Shown one piece after another: positions 57,170-64,000 of a stretch of 64,000 nt of DNA. Below the pieces are notes generated by a model, which made no database searches, was not told where the DNA came from, and was given only the letters and a program-made list of their open reading frames with translations. The stretch is from Sphingomonas sp. BK235 (lineage in GTDB: Bacteria > Pseudomonadota > Alphaproteobacteria > Sphingomonadales > Sphingomonadaceae), in contig NZ_SLXN01000012.1 in NCBI RefSeq assembly GCF_004345855.1, forward strand, positions 37,822 to 101,821, written 5' to 3'. Made by a program: the position numbers and the translations under genes. Positions within the stretch are counted from its first letter, which is position 1. Each line of letters begins with the position of its first letter.

Positions 57170-57249
57170 CACTTTCTCCCGGTGCAACGCGCCCCTTGTG
57201 TCGCGCCGCCGCGACGCGCGCAATGCCGCCCCACCGCGGCCCGGCGCGA

Positions 57250-57993
57250 TCAGCCGAGCGCGCGCCGGTACAGCGCGATCGTCCAGGCGACGCCTTGCAG
57301 GAACAGGGCGGGATCGTAGCGCGGCCCCTCGTCGCGCAGGAAGGCGTGCGGCGCGTTGACCTCATGCCATTCGTAGCGCGCGTCCACCGCCTCCAGCCGC
57401 GCGCGGATCGCCTCGCGCCCCGCGAAGGGGACATGCGGATCCTGCCGTCCCCAGACGAACATCGCCTCGCCGCGCAGCTCGTCCATCCGCGCGAGGCTGT
57501 CGTCGGCGCGGCCTTCGCCCAGCGTGCCCGAGTGGATGTCGGTGGCGTAGAAACAGGCTGCGGCGCCGACGCGCGGGTCCAGCGCGGCGCGATAGGCGAG
57601 ATGCCCGCCGAGACAGACCCCGAAGGTGGCGAGCCGTCCGTCGCACGCGGGATGCGCCGCTAGCGCGCTCAGCGCGGCGCGCGCGTCGGCGTCATAGGCC
57701 GCGACCGGCTTGGCGAACTTGAGCGCGTTACCGCGGTCGGTCCCCGCCTGGTCATAGGCCAGCACCGTGCCGGCGGGTTCATATTCGTGATAGACCTCGG
57801 GCACCGCGACGACATAGCCGTTGCCCGCGAGCAGGGTGGCGAGCCGGCGGATCGGCGCGGTCACCTGATAGATCTCGGAGAAGAACAGCACGCCCGGGAA
57901 GCGCCCCTCGATCGCCGGGCGGAACAGATGAATCCGCATCGTGCCGACGCCGGGTACCGCCACGTCCTCGGTCTCGTCGCTGCGCACGATCAT
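57250..57993 (-). CDS. Dienelactone hydrolase family protein
   Basis: ATG 57993 gives 247 residues. Alpha/beta-hydrolase fold with nucleophile in 'FGVCLGGHLAY' (Cys in G-x-C-x-G-G, as in dienelactone hydrolases), Asp in 'GRQDPHVP' and His in 'NAPHAFLRD'. 'GVLFFSEIYQVTAPIRRLATLLAGNGYVVAVPEVYHE' in parts is the DLH N-terminal pattern. The enzyme opens lactone rings in aromatic degradation, though many family members have other ester substrates. Confidence 0.85.
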   Translation of the reverse strand: MIVRSDETEDVAVPGVGTMRIHLFRPAIEGRFPGVLFFSEIYQVTAPIRRLATLLAGNGYVVAVPEVYHEYEPAGTVLAYDQAGTDRGNALKFAKPVAAYDADARAALSALAAHPACDGRLATFGVCLGGHLAYRAALDPRVGAAACFYATDIHSGTLGEGRADDSLARMDELRGEAMFVWGRQDPHVPFAGREAIRARLEAVDARYEWHEVNAPHAFLRDEGPRYDPALFLQGVAWTIALYRRALG

Positions 57994-58071
57994 GGCTCTG
58001 CTCCCTCGCGATGACGCGGCGCGCTGTGCCAGCCGCGCACCGCCGCGGCAAGGCGGGCGATTGTGTCGCCG

Positions 58072-58095
58072 ATACGATCCGTATATGGACCATAT
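58072..58095. promoter_or_regulatory. Tandem palindromes upstream of the ParD-like gene
   Basis: ATACG-ATC-CGTAT (58072-58084) overlaps ATATGG-A-CCATAT (58083-58095), both symmetrical, 21 bases before the ParD-like start and in the divergent spacer. Overlap with a likely -10 region suggests autoregulation by a ribbon-helix-helix protein. Confidence 0.5.
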
Positions 58096-58115
58096 CGTCA
58101 CACGGAGGGCAGGCG

Positions 58116-58313
58116 ATGGGCATCGTGAAGATCGACGACGGACTGCACGCCGAGGCACGCCGCGCGAGCACGGTGATGTGCCGCTCGATCAACGCCCAGG
58201 CCGAGTTCTGGATGACGATCGGGATGCTGGCCGAGGCCAACCCGACGCTGACGTTCAACGAGATCGTCCAGCGCCAATATGAGTCCGCGCGGCGCCAGGC
58301 GGTCGCGGCCTGA
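58116..58313 (+). CDS. ParD-like family protein (orphan)
   Basis: ATG 58116 gives 65 residues. 'GIVKIDDGLHAEARRASTVMCRSINAQAEFWM' in parts shows the ribbon-helix-helix strand and helix of ParD-type antitoxins, and 'ANPTLTFNEIV' the C-terminal signature of the ParD-like family. No ParE toxin follows; instead the map gene begins one base after its stop codon, so the two are cotranscribed. It may regulate map and itself through the tandem palindromes upstream. Confidence 0.78.
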   Translation: MGIVKIDDGLHAEARRASTVMCRSINAQAEFWMTIGMLAEANPTLTFNEIVQRQYESARRQAVAA

Positions 58314-58314
58314 G

Positions 58315-59082
58315 ATGGTCAAGACCCCCGATGAGCTGGCGCTGATGCGCGTGTCGGGCCGTCTGCTCGCCTCGGTGTTCGAGATGCTCGACCGCCAGCC
58401 GCTCGCGGGCATGTCGACGCTCGCGGTCAACGATCTGGTGGAACGCTATATCACCCAGGACCTGCAGGCGCGCCCCGCGAGCAAGGGGCAATATGGCTTC
58501 CAATATGTGCTCAACTGCTCGCGCAACGAGGTGGTGTGCCACGGCGTCCCCGACGCGGGCGAGATCATCCGCGACGGTGATATCGTCAACTTCGACATCA
58601 CGCTGGAGAAGAACGGCTTCATCGCCGACTCGAGCAAGACCTACGAGGTCGGCGCGGTGGCCCCCGCGGCGCGGCGGCTGGTGGCGGTGGCGCAGGCGGC
58701 GATGTGGAAGGGGATCGGCGCGGTCCGGCCGGGCGCGCGGCTCGGCGACATCGGCGCGGCGATCGAGCGCCATGCCAAGAAGCACGGCTATGCGGTGGTG
58801 CGCGAGTTCTGCGGCCATGGCATCGGGCGCGAGATGCACGAGGAGCCGCAGATCCTCAACTTCGGCCGCCCCGGCACTGGGCCGGCGCTACGCGAGGGGA
58901 TGGTGTTCACGGTCGAGCCGATGCTCAACCAGGGCAGCCGTCGCGTCGACACCAGCGACGACGGCTGGACGGTGCTGACGCGCGACCGCAAGCTCTCGGC
59001 GCAGTTCGAACATACCGTCGCGGTGACCGCGGGCGGGGTCGAGGTGCTGACCCTGCGCAGCGACGAACGCCGCGCCGCGTGA
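58315..59082 (+). CDS. map: Methionine aminopeptidase, type I
   Basis: ATG 58315 follows directly on the ParD-like gene; 255 residues. Metal ligands are in 'NFDITLEKNGFIADSSKTYEVG' (Asp pair; the second Asp in 'IADSSK'), 'GHGIGREMHEEP' (His), 'TVEPM' (Glu) and 'QFEHTVAVT' (Glu). The family Asp-x10-Asp pair reads FDI and ADS. It removes N-terminal methionine from new proteins. This looks like a second, divergent MAP: the usual D-G-Y/W-x-x-D pattern is changed to G-F-I-A-D. Another map gene is likely elsewhere. Confidence 0.87.
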   Translation: MVKTPDELALMRVSGRLLASVFEMLDRQPLAGMSTLAVNDLVERYITQDLQARPASKGQYGFQYVLNCSRNEVVCHGVPDAGEIIRDGDIVNFDITLEKNGFIADSSKTYEVGAVAPAARRLVAVAQAAMWKGIGAVRPGARLGDIGAAIERHAKKHGYAVVREFCGHGIGREMHEEPQILNFGRPGTGPALREGMVFTVEPMLNQGSRRVDTSDDGWTVLTRDRKLSAQFEHTVAVTAGGVEVLTLRSDERRAA

Positions 59083-59088
59083 GCGGGC

Positions 59089-60267
59089 TCAGCCAAACGG
59101 GCGGTCGAGCGACTCCTGCGGCGGGGTGAACCAGGCGGCCCCCTCGGCGGTGACGCGGAAATGATCCTCCAGCCGCACGCCATAGCGATCCGGCACCACG
59201 ATCATCGGCTCGTTCGAGAAGCACATCCCCGGCTCCAGCGGGGTAAGGTCGCCGCGCACCAGATAGGCGGGCTCGTGGATCGACAGCCCGATGCCATGAC
59301 CGGTGCGGTGCGGTAGCCCCGGCAGGCGATAGCCCGGCCCCAGCCCGGCACGCTCCAGCACCGCGCGCGCCGCGGCGTCCACCGCCTCGCATGTCACCCC
59401 CGGGCGCACCGCGGCGAACGCCGCCGCCTGCGCCGCGCGCTCCAGCGCGAACGTCTCGTGGATCGCGGCATCGACCTGGCCGAAGGCATAGGTTCGGGTT
59501 ATGTCCGAATGATAGCCGTGGACGCGACAGCCGGTGTCGATCAGCACCAGCTGATCCTGCTCCAGCGTCTGGTCCCCCGGCAGCCCGTGCGGGAAGGCGG
59601 TGGCACGCCCGAACTGCACCGCGCAGAAGAACGATCCGCCCCCGCCGATCGCGCGATGCGCCGCGTCGATGAAGCGCGCCACCGCGCTCGCCGCGATGCC
59701 GGGGCGGAGGATCGCGGCGGCGCGGCGCTGCACCTCCAGCGTCATCGTCTTGGCGGCGGCGAGGCAGGCGAGCTCCGCGGCCGACTTGACCATGCGGCAG
59801 CGGTCGATCGCCGCGCCGCCGTCGCTCACCGCCAGCCCCGCGCCGCGCAGCCGCTCGCCCCAGCCGAACGGCAGCAGCGGATCGAGCGCCAGCCGCGCGC
59901 CCGGCGCGAGCGCGCGCGCCACCAGCGCGACCGGATCCTCGTCCTCCTCCCACAGCGCCACCTCGGCGTCGATCGCCAGCTCGGCGGCGAGCGAGCCGCG
60001 CTCGAACGCGGGGCAGATCATCAAGGGATCGCCCTCGACCGGGAGCAGCAGCGCTACCATCCGCTCGCTCGCGCCCCAGCTCACTCCCGTGAAATAGCGC
60101 AGGCTCGCGCCCGCGCCGATCAGCAGCGCCGCGGCGCCGCTCTGCTCGGCCAGCGCGCGCGCGCGATCGATCCGCGCGCGATGCTCGGCGGCGGTGATCG
60201 GCGGCACCGCGGGCGCGGGGCGGATCGCGGCGAGCTCGGTATCGGGGTCGGAGGTGCCGATGGTCAT
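59089..60267 (-). CDS. M24-family peptidase (Xaa-Pro dipeptidase-like)
   Basis: ATG 60267 overlaps the FAD oxidase stop; 392 residues. The N-terminal creatinase-type domain ('RYFTGVSWGASERMVALLLP') precedes the pita-bread catalytic domain with metal ligands in 'LIDTGCRVHGYHSDITRTY' (two Asp), 'HRTGHGIGLSIHEPAYL' (His) and 'CFSNEPMI', 'RLEDHFRVT' (two Glu). Xaa-Pro dipeptidases release proline. Coupling to a D-amino-acid-type oxidase suggests a proline or hydroxyproline peptide pathway. Confidence 0.87.
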   Translation of the reverse strand: MTIGTSDPDTELAAIRPAPAVPPITAAEHRARIDRARALAEQSGAAALLIGAGASLRYFTGVSWGASERMVALLLPVEGDPLMICPAFERGSLAAELAIDAEVALWEEDEDPVALVARALAPGARLALDPLLPFGWGERLRGAGLAVSDGGAAIDRCRMVKSAAELACLAAAKTMTLEVQRRAAAILRPGIAASAVARFIDAAHRAIGGGGSFFCAVQFGRATAFPHGLPGDQTLEQDQLVLIDTGCRVHGYHSDITRTYAFGQVDAAIHETFALERAAQAAAFAAVRPGVTCEAVDAAARAVLERAGLGPGYRLPGLPHRTGHGIGLSIHEPAYLVRGDLTPLEPGMCFSNEPMIVVPDRYGVRLEDHFRVTAEGAAWFTPPQESLDRPFG

Positions 60268-61487
60268 GCGAACGTCCCGAAGCGGCGGAGGTCGAAAGGG
60301 GAGAGATCGATCGCCGGCGCCGCGCCGGTGATCGCGTCGGCCAGCAGCTCCGCCGTGACGGGCGCGAGCGTCAGCCCGAGATGCTGATGACCGAAGGCGT
60401 AGAACATATTGGCCGCGCGGGTCGAGCGCCCGATCGCGGGCAGATAGTCGGGCAAGGTCGGCCGGGCACCGACCCAACGCTCGAACGGCGGCCGCAGCGG
60501 CAGCCCCAGCGCGGCGGCATGCGCCTCGAGCCGCTGCCATTTGCGCGGATCGGGCGCGGCATCGGCGCGCGCGAACTCGACGAAGCCGGCGAGCTGGACG
60601 CGATCGGCGTAGCGCGTCGCGATGATCGAGCGGTCCTCGAACACCAGCGGGGGCAAATCGGCGGGCCAGTCCGGCGCGGCGGCGCGGATATGATAGCCGC
60701 GCTCGGCGATCAACGGCGCGCGCTCGCCCGCCGCGGCGAGCAAGGCACGCGACCCGATCCCCGCGGCGACGACGATCAGGTCGACGTCATGCCCGGGCAC
60801 GCGCATCCGCTCGCCGTCGCGCGCGAGCGTCGCGGCGCCGGTCGCGCGCGTCACTCCCGCCGCCGCCAGTGCGGCGTCGAGCGCGGCGGCGAGCCGGTCG
60901 AGGTCGCTCACCTGCGCGCTGCCGATGAAGCGGATCGCGTCGGCGATCGCGGGGGCGAGCGCGCGCGCCCGCGCCAGCGTCGCCGCGTCGACCGCGTCGA
61001 CGCGGGCGGTGCCGGTGTCCGCCGCTTCCCAGGCGGCGCGGCCGCGCGCGGCGCTGGCGGCGCTCTCCCAGGCGACGAGATGGCCGTCCGCGCGCACCAG
61101 CGCGGGATCGCCGAGCGCCTGCGCCAGCCGCTGCCACGCCGGCAGCGCCGCCGCGAGCAACCCCGCCAGAGCCGCGCGCCCGTGCCGGAACCTTGCCGGG
61201 CGCGACGCCAACGCGAGCCGCAGCGCGAAGGGCAGCCAGACATGCGCCTGCGCGGGGGGCAGGCTGAGCGGCCCGCCGCGCCAGAACAGCCGGCGCGGGA
61301 CCGAGCGCAAGGTGGCGGGCGAGGCGATCGGCTCGACCTGCTCGGTCGCGATATGACCCGCATTGCCCCAGGAGGCCGCGGGCAGGGCGGCCTGTCGGTC
61401 CAGCAGCGTCACCCGCGTCCCGCGCTGCGCGAGCGCGAGGGCGAGCGTGCGCCCGACGACGCCCCCCCCGACGATCAGGATCCGCAT
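60264..61487 (-). CDS. FAD-dependent D-amino acid dehydrogenase-type oxidoreductase
   Basis: ATG 61487 gives 407 residues; GTG 61496 is an alternative. 'RILIVGGGVVGRTLALALAQRGTRVTLLDR' in parts is the FAD-binding Rossmann motif GxGxxG; 'SWGNAGHIATEQVEPIASP' and 'GYHIRAAAPDWP' and 'FYAFGHQHLGLTLAP' are DadA-family features. It oxidises D-amino acids, with D-hydroxyproline or D-proline as candidates. First gene of a two-gene operon with the M24 peptidase, divergent from a GntR regulator. Confidence 0.82.
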   Translation of the reverse strand: MRILIVGGGVVGRTLALALAQRGTRVTLLDRQAALPAASWGNAGHIATEQVEPIASPATLRSVPRRLFWRGGPLSLPPAQAHVWLPFALRLALASRPARFRHGRAALAGLLAAALPAWQRLAQALGDPALVRADGHLVAWESAASAARGRAAWEAADTGTARVDAVDAATLARARALAPAIADAIRFIGSAQVSDLDRLAAALDAALAAAGVTRATGAATLARDGERMRVPGHDVDLIVVAAGIGSRALLAAAGERAPLIAERGYHIRAAAPDWPADLPPLVFEDRSIIATRYADRVQLAGFVEFARADAAPDPRKWQRLEAHAAALGLPLRPPFERWVGARPTLPDYLPAIGRSTRAANMFYAFGHQHLGLTLAPVTAELLADAITGAAPAIDLSPFDLRRFGTFA

Positions 61488-61656
61488 CGAGGACACCGGC
61501 TGGTCACTTTCCCGGTCCTAAAGTATACGATCGGCGCGGGCAAGCCGCGCGCGTCGATAAGGCTGATCCTGAACGCGATGTTGATTGATCGTTCACAACC
61601 CATCTGAGATGATCCATGTCCGCGCCGGGTTGCCGCGCGCTCCCCGAGGGACCGTC
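61488..61656. promoter_or_regulatory. Divergent promoter region of oxidase operon and GntR gene
   Basis: A 169-base spacer with GTATAC at 61523-61528; on the minus strand TATACT there resembles a -10 box 35 bases from the oxidase start. FCD-type GntR repressors often bind sites centred on GTATAC, so the regulator next door may act here. Inference from sequence pattern only. Confidence 0.45.
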
Positions 61657-62325
61657 ATGACCGTCAGTATCATTGCCCGCACCCTGTCCGATCGCGTGTT
61701 CGAGATCGTGCGCGAACGCATCGTCACGGGTGAGCTGCGCGGCGACATGCCGATCCGCCAGGACGCGCTGGCCAGCGAGCTGGGCGTGAGCAAGATCCCG
61801 CTGCGCGAGGCGCTGGCGCGGCTCGAACAGGAGGGTTTGCTGTCGAGCCAGGCCAATCGCGGCTATTCGGTCCAGCCGATGTCGGCGGAGCAGGCGGACG
61901 AGATCTACGCGCTGCGGCTGTCGATCGAGCCCGCCGCGGCGGCGAGCGCGGCGGCGGTGGCGGACGAGGCGGGGCGCCAGGCCGCGCTCACCGCGTTCCA
62001 CGCGCTCGACGAGGCGGCGTCGAGCAACCTCGCCGAGGTGGCGGTGCGCAACCGCGTGTTCCACATCGCGCTGGTGCGTCCGGGCGGGCGCCGGCTGACG
62101 ACCCAGTTGGTCGAGCGGCTCGGCATCCTGGCGGAGCGCTACACGGTCGCGCATCTCGAGCCCGCCGGGCGCGACGCGCGCGCGCATCTCGAGCATCAGG
62201 GGCTGATCGACAGCTGGATGGCGCGCGACGTGGCCGCGCACGAGCGCCTGCTCCACGATCATATCGCCGGCACGCTCAACGATCTGCGCACGCAATTCGC
62301 CGCGGGCACAGTGGCGGCGGCCTGA
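61657..62325 (+). CDS. GntR-family regulator (FadR/FCD subfamily)
   Basis: The product has 222 residues. The winged helix shows 'LSDRVFEIVRERIVTGELRGDMPIRQDALASELGVSKIPLREALARLEQEGLL' in order; the FCD ligand domain has 'LRLSIEPAAAASAA', 'NRVFHIALV' (metal-binding Asn/His), and later His residues in 'HLEHQGLIDSW' and 'HERLLHDHI'. Such regulators sense organic or amino acids. Divergent placement suggests it controls the oxidase/M24 peptidase operon. Confidence 0.87.
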   Translation: MTVSIIARTLSDRVFEIVRERIVTGELRGDMPIRQDALASELGVSKIPLREALARLEQEGLLSSQANRGYSVQPMSAEQADEIYALRLSIEPAAAASAAAVADEAGRQAALTAFHALDEAASSNLAEVAVRNRVFHIALVRPGGRRLTTQLVERLGILAERYTVAHLEPAGRDARAHLEHQGLIDSWMARDVAAHERLLHDHIAGTLNDLRTQFAAGTVAAA

Positions 62326-62340
62326 TCGCCGCCGCCCGGG

Positions 62341-63564
62341 TCACAGCCGGTCGAAGTCGATCGGCGCGTGGCGGTCGAGCCGCTGCTCGGCGGCGGGGAG
62401 CGGGTATTTGAGGCCGGTGGCGCAGTTGAACAGCACCACCTCCTCGTCCTCGTCGACCTCGCCGTCGCGCAGCGCCTGCTGATAGGCCGCCAGCGTCGCG
62501 CCGCCCTCGGGGCAGAGCAGCAGCCCGTCGCGCCGCGCGCAGGCGTCCACCGCGGCGAGGATCGCGGGATCGCCCACCGCCAGCGCCTTGCCCTCGCTCT
62601 CGCGCACCGCGCGCAGGATCAGGAAGTCGCCCACCGCGCGCGGCACGCGGATCCCGGCGGCGACGGTGTGCGCATCCTCCCAGCGCTCGGCATGCTCCTC
62701 GCCCGCCTCGAAGGCGCGGACGATCGGCGCGCAGCCCGACGCCTGCACCGCGTACATGCGCGGCCGCTCGCGGCCGATCCAGCCGAGCCGCTCGAGCTCG
62801 TCGAACGCCTTCCACATGCCGATCAGCCCGGTGCCGCCCCCGGTCGGGTAGAAGATCGCCCGGGGCAGCCGCCAGCCGAGCTGCGCGGCGAGTTCCAGCC
62901 CCATCGTCTTCTTGCCCTCGATTCGATAGGGCTCCTTGAGCGTGGAAAAGTCGAACCAGCGCCCCTCGGCGGCGCCCCGGCCGACGATCGCGCCGCAATC
63001 GTCGATCAGCCCGTTGACGCGCCACACGCGCGCGCCCTGCGCCGCGATCTCGCGCACGTTCACCTCGGGCGTGTCCTCGGGGCAGAACACGATCGTCTCG
63101 ATGCCGACGCGGCTGGCATAGGCCGCCAGCGCGGCGCCGGCATTGCCGTTGGTCGGCATGGCGATGCGGGTGACCCCCAGCTCCTTGGCCATCGCCACCG
63201 CCATCACCAGCCCGCGTGCCTTGAAGCTGCCGGTCGGCAGGCGCCCCTCGTCCTTGACCCAGACGTTGGCGCCGCCGCTGCGCGCGATCGGGACCAGCGG
63301 CGTCTCGATCTCGCCGAGGCTGACGACGTTGGCGGTGTGCCGCACCGGCAGCAGCTCGCGCCAGCGCCACAGGTCGGTCGCGCGCGCCGCCAGCGTCTCG
63401 CGCGGCAGCGCGGCGCGGACCGAGTCGAGGTCGTAGCGCACCAGCAGCGGGCGCCCGGCGCGGGAGAGATTGTGGAGCTGGTCCGCCGCATAATGCTCGC
63501 CGGTGAGCGAGCATTCGAGATGGGTCACGAAGGTGGCGCGGTCGGCGGTGAGGTTGTCGTTCAT
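62341..63564 (-). CDS. thrC: Threonine synthase-like PLP enzyme
   Basis: ATG 63564 gives 407 residues. PLP lysine in 'LPTGSFKARGL', glycine-rich phosphate loop in 'PTGGGTGLIGMWKAF', and 'MPTNGNAGAALAAYASRVG' match fold-type II threonine synthase. An N-terminal 'LECSLTGEHYAADQLHNLS' is the short start segment of the archaeal/plant-like class. It would convert O-phosphohomoserine to threonine; a related ammonia-lyase or diaminopropionate function is possible, and the location beside a D-amino-acid operon leaves this open. Confidence 0.8.
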   Translation of the reverse strand: MNDNLTADRATFVTHLECSLTGEHYAADQLHNLSRAGRPLLVRYDLDSVRAALPRETLAARATDLWRWRELLPVRHTANVVSLGEIETPLVPIARSGGANVWVKDEGRLPTGSFKARGLVMAVAMAKELGVTRIAMPTNGNAGAALAAYASRVGIETIVFCPEDTPEVNVREIAAQGARVWRVNGLIDDCGAIVGRGAAEGRWFDFSTLKEPYRIEGKKTMGLELAAQLGWRLPRAIFYPTGGGTGLIGMWKAFDELERLGWIGRERPRMYAVQASGCAPIVRAFEAGEEHAERWEDAHTVAAGIRVPRAVGDFLILRAVRESEGKALAVGDPAILAAVDACARRDGLLLCPEGGATLAAYQQALRDGEVDEDEEVVLFNCATGLKYPLPAAEQRLDRHAPIDFDRL

Positions 63565-63662
63565 CCGCCCGGTCTTAGCGCGTGCCGCGGCGGCGTCCAT
63601 GCGCCGCGGTGGCGCGGGCGTCGCCGCGATCCTCCCCGGCGCAGGGGATCGTTGAAAATACC

Positions 63663-63756
63663 GTCATCCCGGCCGCGAGCCGGGATCTATCGTGCCGCGA
63701 ACACCTAAGCCGTGGCTTTTGCTGCCCCATGGATCCCGGCTCCAGGCCGGGATGAC
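63663..63756. repeat. REP-like inverted repeat, second type
   Basis: Arms 63663-63687 and 63732-63756 (GTCATCCCGGCC...GGGATC) are complementary except for two or three central bases, around a 44-base centre. Its outer bases GTCATCC are shared with the 53623 repeat, but the arms are GC-rich. Typical intergenic REP of sphingomonads. The surrounding 63565-63829 gap holds no gene. Confidence 0.75.
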
Positions 63757-63829
63757 GAGGGTGAGGCGCGCGAACACAATTTCGCAACGAGCCCCGGCAG
63801 CGCAGGGGAGGACCGGCGGTCGGTCGATA

Positions 63830-64000
63830 TCAGGCAGCGAAGGCGCGGAAATAGTCGATCGTGCGCTGCAATCCCTCGCGCAGCTGGACCGTGGGCTCCC
63901 AGCCCAGCCGGCTCTGCGCCAGCGCGATGTCGGGCTTGCGCTGCATCGGATCGTCCTGCGGCAGCGGGCGGTGGTCGAGCGTCGAGGACGAGCCGGTCAG
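63830..64000 (-). CDS. C-terminal end of nucleotide-sugar epimerase/decarboxylase (SDR), partial
   Basis: The frame enters from the right edge and ends at TGA 63832-63830, giving the last 56 residues. 'RPLPQDDPMQRKPDIALAQSRLGWEPTVQLREGLQRTIDYF' in parts is the conserved end of UDP-glucuronate decarboxylase and related extended SDR enzymes that make UDP-xylose or dTDP-sugars for surface polysaccharides. The N-terminal NAD domain is outside the window. Confidence 0.82.
   Translation of the reverse strand: MTGSSSTLDHRPLPQDDPMQRKPDIALAQSRLGWEPTVQLREGLQRTIDYFRAFAA

Overview
The window reads as chromosome of a GC-rich alphaproteobacterium, most likely a Sphingomonas or close relative. Support comes from a SapC-family protein, CpdR, GcrA-like and GapR (DUF2312) proteins, and 'gtcatcctgaac'-type REP inverted repeats. 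No rRNA or CRISPR array is visible. This assignment is inferred from gene content, not from a database search.

Layout. (1) 1-1295: the 5' part of a secreted GH42-type glycosidase (minus strand), its leader region with a palindrome, and an intrinsic terminator. (2) 1296-48347: a complete-looking tailed-phage prophage of about 47.0 kb, bounded by 46-bp direct repeats copied from the 3' half of tRNA-Val(GAC). The intact tRNA is at the right end (48302-48376) beside a 445-aa tyrosine recombinase. (3) 48348-64000: chromosome with cpdR, N-formylglutamate amidohydrolase, cytochrome b561, sapC-like, FAD-linked oxidase, a DEAD-box helicase, a DUF885 protein, a dienelactone hydrolase, a ParD-like protein with map, an M24 peptidase/FAD oxidase pair divergent from a GntR regulator, thrC-like, and the 3' end of a nucleotide-sugar epimerase.

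Inside the prophage. 1.3-7.7 kb is accessory: two HTH proteins, a second (P4-type) integrase, small orphan genes separated by a repeated 23-bp palindrome, and a D12 adenine methyltransferase. 7.7-32.5 kb, all minus strand, is the late region. In transcription order it holds regulators, a Gam-like nuclease inhibitor, TerS/TerL, gpW, portal, a ClpP-protease/capsid fusion, head-tail joining and tail tube genes, a lambda-type G/GT chaperone with a -1 frameshift, a tape measure carrying a peptidase domain, tail tip proteins, a holin-like/lysozyme fusion, Rz/Rz1 and an SGNH-hydrolase tail protein. 32.6-39.6 kb is cargo: an orphan nucleotidyltransferase, an AT-richer AAA-ATPase/HNH pair resembling the Septu defence system, an ion channel, two exported envelope-associated proteins, a membrane protein and a HigBA toxin-antitoxin pair. 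39.9-48.3 kb is the switch and early operon: divergent CI/Cro genes, then small genes including GapR-like, GcrA-like and ParB-like proteins, ending in the integrase.

Most informative points: the G_GGA_AAC slippery site with a downstream hairpin exposes a tail gene (the T part) that lacks its own start codon; an internal ribosome-binding site lies inside the protease-capsid fusion; matched 23-bp candidate integrase arm sites sit inside both ends; a GC-extreme candidate cos region lies upstream of terS; and the prophage carries a Septu-like cassette beside an orphan nucleotidyltransferase.
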